Assembly (NCBI GenBank): GCA_025362535.1
Contig: JANYGE010000078.1
Coordinates: 1-22,518 of the forward strand
DNA from: Hyphomicrobiales bacterium
GTDB lineage: Bacteria > Pseudomonadota > Alphaproteobacteria > Rhizobiales > Aestuariivirgaceae
DNA: 22,518 nt
Direction of reading: 5' to 3'
A model generated the notes under the pieces. It searched no databases. It saw only the letters and a program-made list of their open reading frames with translations, and had not been told where the DNA came from. This document shows positions 1-12,215 of this stretch, one piece after another (positions within the stretch are counted from its first letter, which is position 1; every line of letters begins with the position of its first letter). The translations under genes and the position numbers were made by a program.

Positions 1-2660
<2,660 letters not shown>

Positions 2661-2661
<1 letters not shown>

Positions 2662-3923
2662 CAGACGAGACGGTCAATCATCGGTTGGGTGATCAGGCAA
2701 ATGCCCTTCTCCGAACGTCGGAAGCGCTGGGCATCAAGAGCAGGATCTTCGCCAACCACGAGGCCTTCTGGAATTCGAACACCTGAATCAATGATCACTT
2801 TAGTGAGGCTGGCATTGCGACCGATTTCCACGTTGGGCAGCACCACAGCATCTTCCAAATTGGAAAATGAATTGACCCTGACATTGGTAAACAGCAACGC
2901 CCGTTTGATGGAAGCGCCTGATACAATACACCCACCAGAGACCAGCGAAGCAATAGCACTGCCGCGCCTGCCTTCAAGATCATGTACGAATTTTGCCGGT
3001 GGGGTGACTTCACCATAAGTCCAGATCGGCCAATCCTTGTCGTAAAGATCGAGCGATGGCAGCGTGTCAGTCAAATCAATATTGGCTTCCCAATAGGCAT
3101 CAATGGTGCCGGCATCGCGCCAATAGGCTTGTTTCTCGAGCGGAGAGCGTACGCAGGACTTGGTGAAGCGATGGGCCACGGCTTTGCCGTTTTTGACGAC
3201 ATATGGAATAATGTCTTTGCCGAAATCGCGCGATGATCCTTTGGTGGCGGCATCGCGGCGCAAAAGTCCTGCGAGAAATTTGGTTTCGAAAACATAAATA
3301 CCCATCGAAGCCAAAGCCACATCCGGATTGTCTGGAATGCCCGGCGGGTCGGCTGGCTTTTCAACGAATTCAATGATGATGTCATTTTTATCAACGGCCA
3401 TCACACCAAAACCTGTGGCTTCCATGCGCGGCACTTCAAGACAGCCGATGGTCACATCGGCACCAGAGTCCACATGTTGTTGCAGCATCTGCTCATAGTC
3501 TTGCTTGTAAATATGATCACCAGCGAGGATGACGATGTATTTCACATTATAGGTTTCGATAATGTCGAGATTTTGATAAACTGCATCAGCTGTGCCTGCA
3601 TACCATTGATCTTCAGACACGCGCTGGCTGGCGGGGAGAATATCAAAACTTTCGTTGCGCTCGGTGCGGAAGAAGTTCCAGCCACGGGTCAAATGTCGGA
3701 TTAAGCTGTGGGCTTTATATTGTGTCGCCACGCCAATGCGGCGGATGCCGGAATTCATGGCGTTGGATAATGCGAAATCAATAATGCGGGATTTACCGCC
3801 AAACGGCACGGCTGGCTTGGCTCGTCTATCGGTGAGCTCCATCAAACGGCTGCCGCGTCCTCCCGCCAAAACATAAGCCATCGCATCACGGGCCAGAGGT
3901 GCTGTTCTTCTTTTTTCAGTCAT
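2661..3923 (-). CDS. glgC: Glucose-1-phosphate adenylyltransferase (ADP-glucose pyrophosphorylase)
   Basis: Makes ADP-glucose from ATP and glucose-1-phosphate, the committed and allosterically controlled step of bacterial glycogen synthesis. The 420-residue protein begins MTEKRR and carries the nucleotidyltransferase signature AGGRGSRL, then KPAVPFGG, the [18 protein letters not shown] stretch, and [10 protein letters not shown] with a catalytic-region Asp. The C-terminal part reads as a left-handed beta-helix domain with hexapeptide-like repeats. The frame extends to a TTG at 3938, but that codon lies within the ribosome binding site GGGAGAAG (3929-3936), which is spaced correctly for the ATG at 3923, so I use the ATG. 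It follows glgB after 32 bp. Rhizobial enzymes are usually activated by fructose-6-phosphate and pyruvate (family knowledge, not seen here). Confidence 0.96.
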
Positions 3924-3928
3924 AGCTG

Positions 3929-3936
3929 CTTCTCCC
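3929..3936 (-). promoter_or_regulatory. Ribosome binding site that fixes the glgC start
   Basis: GGGAGAAG on the minus strand. The GGAG core is 8 bases before the ATG at 3923. The upstream TTG at 3936-3938 shares its G with this site, which makes the longer start unlikely. Confidence 0.75.
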
Positions 3937-3955
3937 AATTCAGCAGTCGGTTTAT

Positions 3956-6148
3956 TTATGTATCACTCACGAAAAACAAAGTGGCCAGCGGTGGCACTGT
4001 TATCCGTGCTGAGGCTGGTTTGCCGTGCGATGATTGTTCAAGTCCGGTAATTTGTCCTTGGTTGCCTTTTCCGGTTCCCCAATATTGTTCTGCATCACTG
4101 TTAAAGACTTCACGCCAGATTCCCGATTTTGGCAAGGGCAGGATATAGTTTTCACGCAATACCGAAGTGAAATTGGAAACCACAACAATTGGCTGCTTGC
4201 CGTCACCTGAATGTCTGGCCCAGGCAAAAATAGAATTTTCGGCATCATCGCCAATCAGCCATTCATAGCCATCGCTTTCGCAGTCTCGGGCAAACAGGGC
4301 TGGGTATTTTACATAGAGATGATTGAGATCGCGGATCAATGATTGCATGCCTTTGTGTGGGGAATGATCAAGCAAATGCCAATCAAGACTTTGGGTATGG
4401 TTCCACTCGGTCCAGGGTGCCATTTCCTGGCCCATGAAAATTAGTTTCTTGCCGGGATAGCCCCACATGAAACCGAAATAAGCCCGCAGGGTTGCAAATT
4501 TTTGCCAATCATCACCGGACATTTTTGCCAGCAGCGAACCTTTACCGTGAACCACTTCATCATGCGACAGCGGCAAGACAAAATTTTCAGTGAAGGCATA
4601 AAGCAGGCCGAAGGTGAGGTCATTGTGATGATGTTTGCGGTGCACGCCTTCGCGCTGCATATATTGCAGCGTGTCGTGCATAAAACCCATGTTCCACTTG
4701 AAGCCGAAACCCAAGCCACCTGTGCTGGTGGGTTTAGACACGCCGGGGAAAGCGGTTGATTCTTCGGCGATGGTCATGATGCCGGGGTGTTGACCATAGG
4801 TTTCGTGGTTCATGCGTTGCAGAAACGCGATGGCCTCTAAGTTTTCACGACCACCATATTGGTTTGGAATCCACTCGCCTTCTTTGCGGCTATAATCGAG
4901 ATAAAGCATGGAAGCCACGGCATCAACGCGCAGACCATCTAAATGATAACGCTCCAGCCAGAACAAAGCATTGTTGAGCAGGAAGCTTTGCACTTCCTTG
5001 CGGCCAAAATTATAAATCGCTGTGTTCCAATCGGGGTGGAAGCCTTGGCGCGGATCGGCATGTTCATAGAGCGCCGTGCCGTCAAAACTTGAGAGACCAT
5101 GGGTGTCAACAGGGAAATGGGCTGGCACCCAATCCAGAATAATACCAATATTGGCGGCATGAGCTTTATCGACAAAGCGAGCAAAGCCAGCAGGATCGCC
5201 AAAACGTGACGTGGGTGCAAACAGACCAACTGGTTGATAGCCCCATGACGGATCGTAGGGATATTCACTTACGGGCAGAAGCTCAATATGGGTGAAGCCC
5301 AGGTCTTTTACATAGGCAATCAGTTGCTCGGCCAGTTCATCATAGGAGAGGAATGCATCTCCAACATTCTTCCGCCAGGAGCCCAAATGCACTTCGTAAA
5401 TACTGATGGGCACGCGGCGTTTGTCTGGTGCGATGCGGGCTTTGAGATATTCAGCATCAGACCATTTAAATTGATCGGTGCGGGTGATTTTTGAAGCGGT
5501 GTTGGGGCGAAGTTCAGCGGCAAAACCATAGGGATCGGACTTTAGATGCACCGCTCCATGGTTGTCGATGATTTCAAATTTATAGCCTTGGCCTTCAGCG
5601 GCTTCTGGCACGAAAATTTCCCAAATGCCCACATCCATGCGTTTGCGCATCACGTGGCGGCGGCCATCCCATGCGTTGAAATCGCCCACAACGGACACGC
5701 GCTCAGCATTGGGGGCCCAGACCGCAAAATGCACGCCGCTGACGCCGTCCATGGTGAGCGGGTGTGCGCCTAATTTATCATAAAGCCGCAAGTGATTGCC
5801 TTCAGCCATGAAATAATCATCTTGGGGGCCGAGTACCGGACCTATAGAATAGGGGTCTGCTACAATCCAGCGCCCACCTGCATTGGCACAGACAAAACGC
5901 AGCGGCTGCTGCTTGGTGGCTTTAACTTTGCCTTCAAAAAATCCGGCATCATGGCACCGTTCAAGAGGGCCAAGGCTCTTGCCATCTAGGCTTTGGGCTT
6001 CAACAGAGAGAGCGCCTGGAATAAAGGCGCGGGCCACCCAAGACTTACCAGAGGGATGAAGCCCCAGAACTTTAAAAGGATCAGCGTGCCTGCCATTTAT
6101 AATGGCTTCGATCTCAGGGCCGCCAGTTTTCCACTTAGGTTCGGCCAT
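3956..6148 (-). CDS. glgB: 1,4-alpha-glucan branching enzyme (GH13)
   Basis: Introduces alpha-1,6 branches into the linear glucan made by GlgA. The 730 residues match the full-length two-CBM48 form seen in E. coli and rhizobia. The second CBM48 is clear ([21 protein letters not shown], about 138-158). The GH13 barrel carries the nucleophile Asp409 in [10 protein letters not shown], the acid/base Glu462 in [12 protein letters not shown] and the third carboxylate Asp530 in [12 protein letters not shown]. These sit exactly four residues after E. coli D405, E458 and D526. A beta-sandwich C-terminal domain follows. It lies 12 bp after glgP and 32 bp before glgC. The ribosome binding site (GAAAG) is weak, which suggests readthrough coupling from glgP. 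Confidence 0.97.
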   Translation of the reverse strand: MAEPKWKTGGPEIEAIINGRHADPFKVLGLHPSGKSWVARAFIPGALSVEAQSLDGKSLGPLERCHDAGFFEGKVKATKQQPLRFVCANAGGRWIVADPYSIGPVLGPQDDYFMAEGNHLRLYDKLGAHPLTMDGVSGVHFAVWAPNAERVSVVGDFNAWDGRRHVMRKRMDVGIWEIFVPEAAEGQGYKFEIIDNHGAVHLKSDPYGFAAELRPNTASKITRTDQFKWSDAEYLKARIAPDKRRVPISIYEVHLGSWRKNVGDAFLSYDELAEQLIAYVKDLGFTHIELLPVSEYPYDPSWGYQPVGLFAPTSRFGDPAGFARFVDKAHAANIGIILDWVPAHFPVDTHGLSSFDGTALYEHADPRQGFHPDWNTAIYNFGRKEVQSFLLNNALFWLERYHLDGLRVDAVASMLYLDYSRKEGEWIPNQYGGRENLEAIAFLQRMNHETYGQHPGIMTIAEESTAFPGVSKPTSTGGLGFGFKWNMGFMHDTLQYMQREGVHRKHHHNDLTFGLLYAFTENFVLPLSHDEVVHGKGSLLAKMSGDDWQKFATLRAYFGFMWGYPGKKLIFMGQEMAPWTEWNHTQSLDWHLLDHSPHKGMQSLIRDLNHLYVKYPALFARDCESDGYEWLIGDDAENSIFAWARHSGDGKQPIVVVSNFTSVLRENYILPLPKSGIWREVFNSDAEQYWGTGKGNQGQITGLEQSSHGKPASARITVPPLATLFFVSDT

Positions 6149-6160
6149 ACCATTTAACTT

Positions 6161-8596
6161 TCAGTTTGCCGGCCAATTGGTCGGCACATTCCAAATCTCG
6201 CGGGCATATTCTTTGATCGTACGATCAGAAGAGAACCAACCCATGTGAACGCTATTATGGATTGCGTGTTTCGTCCAGTCCCTTTGTTTTTTCCAAAGGG
6301 CAGATATTTTTTTCTGGGTGGCGATATAGGCATTGAAGTCCGAACCCACCATAAAATAATCACCGTTATAAATTGACCCGATGATTGGCTGATAGAGGCT
6401 GGTATCACCACCTGAGAATTGGCCTTGGGCAATGGCACGGAGCACGCCACGCAAGCGCAGTGAGGATTCGACTACAGCATGACCATCGACGCCTTGCTTG
6501 CGGCGGTTTTCAACTTCCTCGGCCGTTAAACCGAAGATGAAAATATTACTGGCGCCCACATGCTCAAACATTTCCACATTGGCCCCATCCATGGTGCCTA
6601 TGGTAATTGCACCATTCAAACCGAATTTCATGTTACCGGTGCCGGAGGCTTCCATACCGGCTGTTGAAATTTGTTCCGACAAATTGGTGGCAGGCACAAT
6701 CACTTCAGCCAAACTCACATTGTAGTTTGGAATGAAGACGACCTTCAGAAGACCTCTGATCGAGTCATCATGGTTGACGACATTGGCAACTTCATTGATC
6801 AATTTAATAATGAGCTTGGCTTGGGCGTAACTTGCCGCCGCCTTGCCCGCGAAAATTTTAACCTTCGGCGACCAATCACGATTTGGATCGGCTTTGATTT
6901 TCAAATAGAGATCGATGGTTTCAAGAATATTCAGAAGCTGGCGCTTATATTCATGGATACGCTTGATTTGCACATCGAACATGGCAGTGGGATCAACATC
7001 AATATCCATTCTTGCTTTGATCAAATTGGCGAGGTTGCGTTTATTCTCCAGCTTAATCTCTGCAAAGCGGCTGATAAATTCGGCGGTGCCGGATTTGGGC
7101 GCGGCGTTGATGAGCAGCTCAGCATTATCAAGTGATTCTTTGCCAGCTGCTTCTGTTAGTAGTTCGGAAAGTTTTGGATTAGCTCCCAGCAGCCAGCGGC
7201 GTGGCGTGATACCATTGGTTTTATTGTTGATGCGACCTGGAAAAATGCTGTTCAAATCTTTGAAAACGCTTTTCTTCATCAAGTCAGTATGAAGGGCTGA
7301 GACACCATTGATGCTGTGCGAACCGACGAAAGCCAATTGCCCCATGCGCACCCGCCTGCCGCCGTTTTCGTCAATCAATGAAATCGATCGGATGGTCTCT
7401 GGCGAGGCCTTCAACACATTTTGGGCGCGCACAATAAGCTGGTCATTGATGTTGTAAATGATTTGCAAATGGCGTGGTAACAAACGTTCGAAAAGTTGTA
7501 CGGGCCAGCTTTCGAGCGCTTCCGGCAATAGGGTGTGATTGGTATAGGACATCACAGCTTGCGTGATTTCCCAAGCCCTATTCCAGGTTTGGCCATGGAG
7601 ATCGACAAGCAGACGCATTAACTCGGCAACGGCAATTGCTGGATGGGTATCATTGATTTGAATGGCCACTTTATCGGGCAAATTTGATACATCAGGATAT
7701 TGTTGAAGATGGCGGCGCAAAATATCTTGCAAGGAAGCCGAGGTGAAAAAATATTCTTGGCGCAAGCGCAGCTCTTGGCCTGCTGGTGTTGAGTCTGACG
7801 GATAGAGCACACGGGTTAAAATATCAGCCCGGTTATTGCCCGAGAGTGCGCCTGTATAATCGCCCGTATTAAAGGCTTCGAGTTGGATAGGGTCAAGTGC
7901 GCGGGCTGACCACAAGCGCAACGTGTTCACACGTTTTCCGCGCCAGCCCACCATGGGTGTGTCAAAAGCTGTTGCCAATAATTCTTCGTCCGCATGCCAA
8001 AACGGTTTGTGGCTGCCATCGACTTGCGTGACGGATGTAACATTGCCGCCAAAGGCGATTTTATAAGCTGCTTCACGGCGAGCAAATTCCCATGGGTTAC
8101 CGTTTTCTAACCAGTTTTCAGGGAACTCAATTTGCCATCCATTTTTAATCACCTGACGGAAGAGACCGTGATTGTAACGAATGCCATAACCATAAGCCGG
8201 GATATTAAGACTTGCCATGCTCTCCATAAAACAGGCTGCCAGACGGCCAAGGCCACCATTGCCGAGAGCCGCATCAGGCTCCAAAGCTTCAGTGAGATCG
8301 AGATCAACGCCTAAGCTTTCGAGAGCTTCATTAAAGGTTGCTGTGAGCTCAAGATTGCTCAATGCATCGCGCAACAAACGACCAATCAGGAATTCGAGCG
8401 AGAGATAGTAAACCCGCTTGGCTTGGGCCTGGTAAGAGTTCCGAGTGGATTCCATCCAGCGATCAATGATGCGGTCGCGCAGGGCCAGAATGGTTGCTGC
8501 CAGCCAATCATGCGATTTTGCGACAATGCGATCCTTGCCGATTGAATACATGAGCTTGGCTAAGATTTCATCGCGGATTTTTTCAGTTTCGGTCAT
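6161..8596 (-). CDS. glgP: Glycogen/maltodextrin phosphorylase (GT35)
   Basis: Releases glucose-1-phosphate from the non-reducing ends of alpha-glucan using phosphate and pyridoxal phosphate. At 811 residues it is full length. Conserved stretches include RVYYLSLEFLIGR (61-73), EPDAALGNGGLGRLA (106-120), DTHPAIAVAELMR (316-328) and the PLP-lysine motif EASGTGNMKFGLNG with Lys657. It is the first gene of the glycogen block, and its ATG is preceded by AGAGATCAC, a fair ribosome binding site. Only 14 bp separate it from cobT upstream, so either the glg block is read from the cobS-cobT transcript or its promoter lies inside cobT. Maltodextrin and glycogen preference cannot be told apart from sequence alone; the context favours glycogen. 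Confidence 0.96.
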   Translation of the reverse strand: MTETEKIRDEILAKLMYSIGKDRIVAKSHDWLAATILALRDRIIDRWMESTRNSYQAQAKRVYYLSLEFLIGRLLRDALSNLELTATFNEALESLGVDLDLTEALEPDAALGNGGLGRLAACFMESMASLNIPAYGYGIRYNHGLFRQVIKNGWQIEFPENWLENGNPWEFARREAAYKIAFGGNVTSVTQVDGSHKPFWHADEELLATAFDTPMVGWRGKRVNTLRLWSARALDPIQLEAFNTGDYTGALSGNNRADILTRVLYPSDSTPAGQELRLRQEYFFTSASLQDILRRHLQQYPDVSNLPDKVAIQINDTHPAIAVAELMRLLVDLHGQTWNRAWEITQAVMSYTNHTLLPEALESWPVQLFERLLPRHLQIIYNINDQLIVRAQNVLKASPETIRSISLIDENGGRRVRMGQLAFVGSHSINGVSALHTDLMKKSVFKDLNSIFPGRINNKTNGITPRRWLLGANPKLSELLTEAAGKESLDNAELLINAAPKSGTAEFISRFAEIKLENKRNLANLIKARMDIDVDPTAMFDVQIKRIHEYKRQLLNILETIDLYLKIKADPNRDWSPKVKIFAGKAAASYAQAKLIIKLINEVANVVNHDDSIRGLLKVVFIPNYNVSLAEVIVPATNLSEQISTAGMEASGTGNMKFGLNGAITIGTMDGANVEMFEHVGASNIFIFGLTAEEVENRRKQGVDGHAVVESSLRLRGVLRAIAQGQFSGGDTSLYQPIIGSIYNGDYFMVGSDFNAYIATQKKISALWKKQRDWTKHAIHNSVHMGWFSSDRTIKEYAREIWNVPTNWPAN

Positions 8597-8610
8597 GTGA
8601 TCTCTACTTT

Positions 8611-10479
8611 TTAAGCCGATTTACGTCGGGGCGGTTTTTTCAGATCCGTTGTTTCTTCAAACAACTCGGCCAATTTTTCAGTCATGGCACCACCCAGTTC
8701 TTCGGCATCAATAATGGTGACGGCGCGCTTGTAATAACGGGTTACATCATGACCGATGCCAACGGCGATCAGTTCCACCGGCGAGCGGCCTTCGATGTCG
8801 GCGATCACTTGGCGCAAGTGGCGCTCAAGATAATTTCCAGAATTTACCGAGAGTGTTGAATCATCAACGGGAGCACCATCGGAAATCACCATCAGGATAC
8901 GGCGTTGTTCTTGGCGTCCGAGCAAGCGATTATGGGCCCAGATGAGGGCTTCGCCGTCAATGTTTTCTTTGAGTAGGCCTTCACGCATCATCAAGCCCAG
9001 ATTCTTGCGGGCCCGGCGCCATGGCTCATCAGCGGCTTTGTAGATGATATGGCGCAGATCATTGAGCCGACCGGGATTTGCAGGCTTGCCTGCACCGAGC
9101 CACTTCTCACGCGATTGCCCGCCTTTCCACGCCCGTGTGGTGAAGCCCAGAATTTCAACCTTAACACCGCAGCGTTCCAAAGTTCGGGCGAGAATATCGG
9201 CACAGGTTGCGGCCACCGTAATGGGGCGGCCCCGCATGGAGCCTGAATTATCGAGCAGCAAGGTAACCACTGTATCGCGGAATTTTGTATCCTGTTCCAC
9301 TTTGAATGAAAGCGCATGCAGAGGATCGGTGATCACACGGGTGAGACGGGCCGCATCTAAAACACCTTCTTCCAAATCAAAATCCCAAGAGCGATTTTGC
9401 TGGGCCATCAGGCGGCGCTGCAAGCGATTGGCCAGACGCGCCACTACACCTTGCAGATTTGAAAGTTGCTTATCGAGATAAGCCCGAAGGCGCGTGAGCT
9501 CTTCTGCATCACAGAGATCTTCTGCACTGATTTCTTCGTCGAATTGATTGGAATAGACTTTGTAGAAATTATCATTGGCCAACGATGAGAAGGGCAGCTG
9601 TGGACGCCATGGCTCTTCGCCATCTTCTTGTTCCTGCCCATCCGCGTCATCAGGCGAATCTTCGGAATCAAGTTGTTGGGCTTCCATCTCAGCGCCTTCG
9701 GATTCGCCTTCAGTGCTTTCCACTTCTTCGGCGGCTGATTGTTGGCTTTCTTCTTCTTCGCCTTGCGCTGTTTCGCTGCGCTCGCCCGGATCTTCTTCGG
9801 CTTCGTTTTCTTCGTTCTCGTCTGATTGATCGGGGTCTTCGCCCAGCTCATCAGCCATATCGAGGGCAGCAATTAAATCACGCGACAAACGCGCGAATGC
9901 TTGCTGATCATGCAGAGCTTCTTCGAGGGTTTGAATTTTTGCTGACGCTTTTTCATCCACCCAACCACGCCAGAGATCGACATAGGATGCGACTGAGGCG
10001 GGTGGTTTCAGGCCCGTGAGTTTTTCGCGCACGATGAGGCCAACGGCTTCTTCCAGTGGCGTGTCTTTGCGATTGCTAGAACGGTTCACCACCATTTTGC
10101 TGTAGCGATCATCCATCATGGCGGACAGGTTATTGGCTATGCCAGGCATTGCTCTGGCACCGATGGCTTCAATGCGGGCTTGTTCGACAGCTTCAAAAAC
10201 GGCGCGGGCATTTTTGCCTTCGGGGCGATATTTGCCGTGGACGGTTTCAGAGTGATTTGAAAGGCGCAACGTATAGCTATCGGCGAGACCGCGGGTGATG
10301 GCGATATCTCTTGCATCAGCAGCACCCGAAATTTGTGGCAGTTTTATTTTATGGCCAACCAATTGCGGTTGTTCATTGCCGAAGCTGACGGTGAGTTCGG
10401 GGTCAAGCGCCATGGATTTCATGGCCGTGCTCAGCACTTCCTTGAAGCGTTCCGCGCGGTCTGGTTTTTCGGCGGCCAT
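8611..10479 (-). CDS. cobT: Aerobic cobaltochelatase subunit CobT
   Basis: VWA-domain subunit of the ATP-dependent CobNST complex that inserts cobalt into hydrogenobyrinic acid a,c-diamide in aerobic B12 synthesis. The 622 residues show an N-terminal helical region (1-200), a very acidic Glu/Asp/Ser/Gln-rich linker (about 208-289), and a C-terminal VWA domain with the MIDAS motif DNSGSM (410-415) and a later SDGAPVDD. This layout is typical of alphaproteobacterial CobT. The ATG follows AAGG by 6 bases and lies 7 bp after cobS. The unrelated pathway gene also called cobT (NaMN:DMB phosphoribosyltransferase) is ruled out by the VWA domain. CobN is not in this window. Confidence 0.96.
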   Translation of the reverse strand: MAAEKPDRAERFKEVLSTAMKSMALDPELTVSFGNEQPQLVGHKIKLPQISGAADARDIAITRGLADSYTLRLSNHSETVHGKYRPEGKNARAVFEAVEQARIEAIGARAMPGIANNLSAMMDDRYSKMVVNRSSNRKDTPLEEAVGLIVREKLTGLKPPASVASYVDLWRGWVDEKASAKIQTLEEALHDQQAFARLSRDLIAALDMADELGEDPDQSDENEENEAEEDPGERSETAQGEEEESQQSAAEEVESTEGESEGAEMEAQQLDSEDSPDDADGQEQEDGEEPWRPQLPFSSLANDNFYKVYSNQFDEEISAEDLCDAEELTRLRAYLDKQLSNLQGVVARLANRLQRRLMAQQNRSWDFDLEEGVLDAARLTRVITDPLHALSFKVEQDTKFRDTVVTLLLDNSGSMRGRPITVAATCADILARTLERCGVKVEILGFTTRAWKGGQSREKWLGAGKPANPGRLNDLRHIIYKAADEPWRRARKNLGLMMREGLLKENIDGEALIWAHNRLLGRQEQRRILMVISDGAPVDDSTLSVNSGNYLERHLRQVIADIEGRSPVELIAVGIGHDVTRYYKRAVTIIDAEELGGAMTEKLAELFEETTDLKKPPRRKSA

Positions 10480-10486
10480 CTAAGCC

Positions 10487-11476
10487 TTAGGCGATCGCTA
10501 TGCGTGATGCCGATTCTGGCAGGTCTTCACCAAAGCAGCGTTGATAGAACTCGGCCACAATAGCACGTTCCAATTCATCGCATTTGTTGAGGAAGGTGAG
10601 ACGGAAGGCAAAGCCCACATCACTGAAAATATCAGCATTCTGCGCCCAAGTGATTACGGTTCTGGGGCTCATCACAGTAGAGAGATCGCCCTGCATGAAT
10701 GCATTCCGGGTGAGATCCGCCACGCGCACCATGTTGGCAATGATTTTTTTACCCTTGTCATCATTGTAGGATTTGTTCTTTGACAGAACCACACCTACTT
10801 CTTGTGCATGAGGCAGATAGTTGAGTGCTGATACAATTGACCAACGGTCCATCTGGGCCTGGTTGATCTGCTGGGTGCCGTGATAGAGGCCTGTGGTATC
10901 ACCAAGACCCACAGTGTTCGCTGTGGCAAACAAGCGGAAAGCGGCGTGCGGGCGAATAACGCGAGATTGATCCAACAATGTGAGCTTGCCCGATGATTCT
11001 AAAATACGCTGGATCACGAACATTACATCTGGGCGGCCCGCATCATATTCGTCGAATACCAAGGCCACGTTATGTTGATAGGACCAGGGCAAAATGCCTT
11101 CTTTAAATTCAGTGATCTGCTTTCCATCTTTCAGCACGATGGCATCTTTGCCAATCAGATCGATGCGGCTGATATGGCTGTCCAAGTTGATGCGGATGCA
11201 CGGCCAGTTGAGGCGGGCAGCCACCTGTTCAATATGGGTGGATTTACCTGTGCCATGATAACCGGTGATCATCACACGGCGGTTGAAGGCAAAGCCTGCC
11301 AGAATGGCCAGTGTGGTTTCCTTGTTGAAGAGATAGTCAGGATCAATATCTGGCACATGCTCTGCAGGTTCAGAAAATCCCAAGACTTGCATGTTCGATT
11401 CAAAGCCGAAAAGTTGGCTTACGGATACTTTTTTATCGGGCAGAGCGGTTAAGGTAGCTGTGGTCGGAGCAGACAT
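10487..11476 (-). CDS. cobS: Aerobic cobaltochelatase subunit CobS (MoxR-like AAA+ ATPase)
   Basis: ATPase subunit that forms rings with CobT and powers cobalt insertion by CobN. The 329-residue protein has Walker [10 protein letters not shown] (72-80), Walker B ALVFDEYD (138-145), and the sensor-like stretch [11 protein letters not shown]. The N-terminus ([15 protein letters not shown]) and C-terminus match the CobS family rather than generic MoxR. It lies 64 bp after the J-domain gene and 7 bp before cobT. I see no cobalamin riboswitch: the upstream gap is far too short to hold one. The gap has only an imperfect palindrome at 11507-11520. Confidence 0.96.
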   Translation of the reverse strand: MSAPTTATLTALPDKKVSVSQLFGFESNMQVLGFSEPAEHVPDIDPDYLFNKETTLAILAGFAFNRRVMITGYHGTGKSTHIEQVAARLNWPCIRINLDSHISRIDLIGKDAIVLKDGKQITEFKEGILPWSYQHNVALVFDEYDAGRPDVMFVIQRILESSGKLTLLDQSRVIRPHAAFRLFATANTVGLGDTTGLYHGTQQINQAQMDRWSIVSALNYLPHAQEVGVVLSKNKSYNDDKGKKIIANMVRVADLTRNAFMQGDLSTVMSPRTVITWAQNADIFSDVGFAFRLTFLNKCDELERAIVAEFYQRCFGEDLPESASRIAIA

Positions 11477-11540
11477 TGTGTTTAACTCTATTACAAAAAT
11501 GTTACGCCGCTTCTAAACGGTTGAAATCATAAGGGCAAGC

Positions 11541-12143
11541 TTAGCAGAATCCGGTTGCGCGCAAAGTGTCATAGGCCTTGATCACAGCATTCAAAGTGGC
11601 TTCATTGGCTCTGCTGCCATTATTGGCATCAGGATGAAGGCGCTTGACCAAGGATTTATATTTGGATTTCACTTCGGCTGGCGTTGCATCCTCCGGCAGG
11701 CTCAAGGCTTGCAGCGCTTCAATTTCATTGCGGCGCAGACTGCGGCCATGCTTGGCGTTGGATGTGATCTTTTCTTTGAGCAGAAGATTTAGCGGATCAT
11801 CAATATCTTTGGCGGTGCGTCTGGTTCCTCCAACATTGGGGGCAGCCCCTTGGCCGCGCTTCCATGTTGGGCGATGACCAGTTTGAGCTTCTTTACGGAA
11901 AGCTGCCTGATCTTCATCTTTCATGCCGTCAAAATAATTATAGGTCTTGTTATATTGCTGCACATGGGCGGTGCAGTAATTGTGGAACAAGCCTTCAGCA
12001 CCCCGGCCTTTGGGGGCTTTATGTTTGGCTGGCTTATCGCAGCCCAACCATTCACACATCAGCACATCGGGCTCTGGCGCGCGTTTAGCTGCGGCAGATG
12101 ATTTGATACGGATTTTGTCGAAATATTTTGATTCAAGTTTCAT
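11541..12143 (-). CDS. J-domain protein with N-terminal Cys/His cluster (DnaJ-like co-chaperone)
   Basis: The C-terminal 60 or so residues are a J domain: a helix rich in Lys/Arg (YKSLVKRLHPD) with the HPD tripeptide essential for stimulating Hsp70, then a helix ending IKAYDTLRA. There is no Gly/Phe region or classical DnaJ zinc finger. The N-terminal half instead has CEWLGC, then His, then FHNYCTAH, a spacing that could bind one zinc ion (my inference). I start at the ATG at 12143 (MKLESKYFDKIR), which resembles the usual N-terminus of this alphaproteobacterial family and gives 200 residues. An ATG at 12161 adds six residues that duplicate the next six. It is the first gene of the run into cobS-cobT. 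Its client is unknown. Confidence 0.9.
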   Translation of the reverse strand: MKLESKYFDKIRIKSSAAAKRAPEPDVLMCEWLGCDKPAKHKAPKGRGAEGLFHNYCTAHVQQYNKTYNYFDGMKDEDQAAFRKEAQTGHRPTWKRGQGAAPNVGGTRRTAKDIDDPLNLLLKEKITSNAKHGRSLRRNEIEALQALSLPEDATPAEVKSKYKSLVKRLHPDANNGSRANEATLNAVIKAYDTLRATGFC

Positions 12144-12161
12144 TTTTGATTCAAGTGTCAT
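12126..12161 (-). repeat. 18-bp tandem duplication at the J-domain gene start
   Basis: Two adjacent 18-base copies, each starting with ATG and encoding M(T/K)LESK, differ at one base (ATGACACTTGAATCAAAA and ATGAAACTTGAATCAAAA). The copy nearer the promoter begins at 12161, the other at 12143. The duplication creates two possible in-frame starts. Confidence 0.85.
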
Positions 12162-12178
12162 GGGGTGTTGATTATGCT
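12150..12178 (+). promoter_or_regulatory. Putative promoter for bolA
   Basis: TTCAAG (12150-12155) and TATGCT (12173-12178) are spaced by 17 bases. The -10 box overlaps the -10 box of the opposing J-domain promoter. Transcription would begin near 12185, leaving a leader of about 30 bases before the ATG at 12216. Weaker match than its opposite partner. Confidence 0.4.
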
Positions 12179-12199
12179 AGGTGAGAGGAAATTTCGCAA
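12171..12199 (-). promoter_or_regulatory. Putative sigma-70-type promoter for the J-domain gene, cobS and cobT
   Basis: On the minus strand a TTGCGA -35 box (12194-12199) and a CATAAT -10 box (12171-12176) are separated by exactly 17 bases. Transcription would begin near 12164, only about 3 bases before the ATG at 12161 but about 20 bases before the ATG at 12143. By-eye prediction. Confidence 0.55.
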
Positions 12200-12215
12200 C
12201 TGGGAACTTGATAAA

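Noticed and set aside
6671..7135. Plus-strand 154-codon open frame inside glgP
   Set aside because: It is antisense to a well-conserved part of GlgP and encodes no recognisable domain.
9044..9481. Plus-strand 145-codon open frame inside cobT
   Set aside because: It is a shadow of cobT with no ribosome binding site and no recognisable domain; the minus-strand frame has full motif support.
9612..9855. Low-complexity TTC/TCG-rich stretch, considered as a repeat array
   Set aside because: It is the coding sequence of the acidic linker of CobT read from the other strand. Acidic linkers are normal in this family.
11477..11540. Possible cobalamin riboswitch before cobS
   Set aside because: The gap is only 64 bp, too short for the riboswitch, and no B12-box sequence is visible. 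Only an imperfect palindrome (CCGCTTCTAAACGG at 11507-11520) is present.
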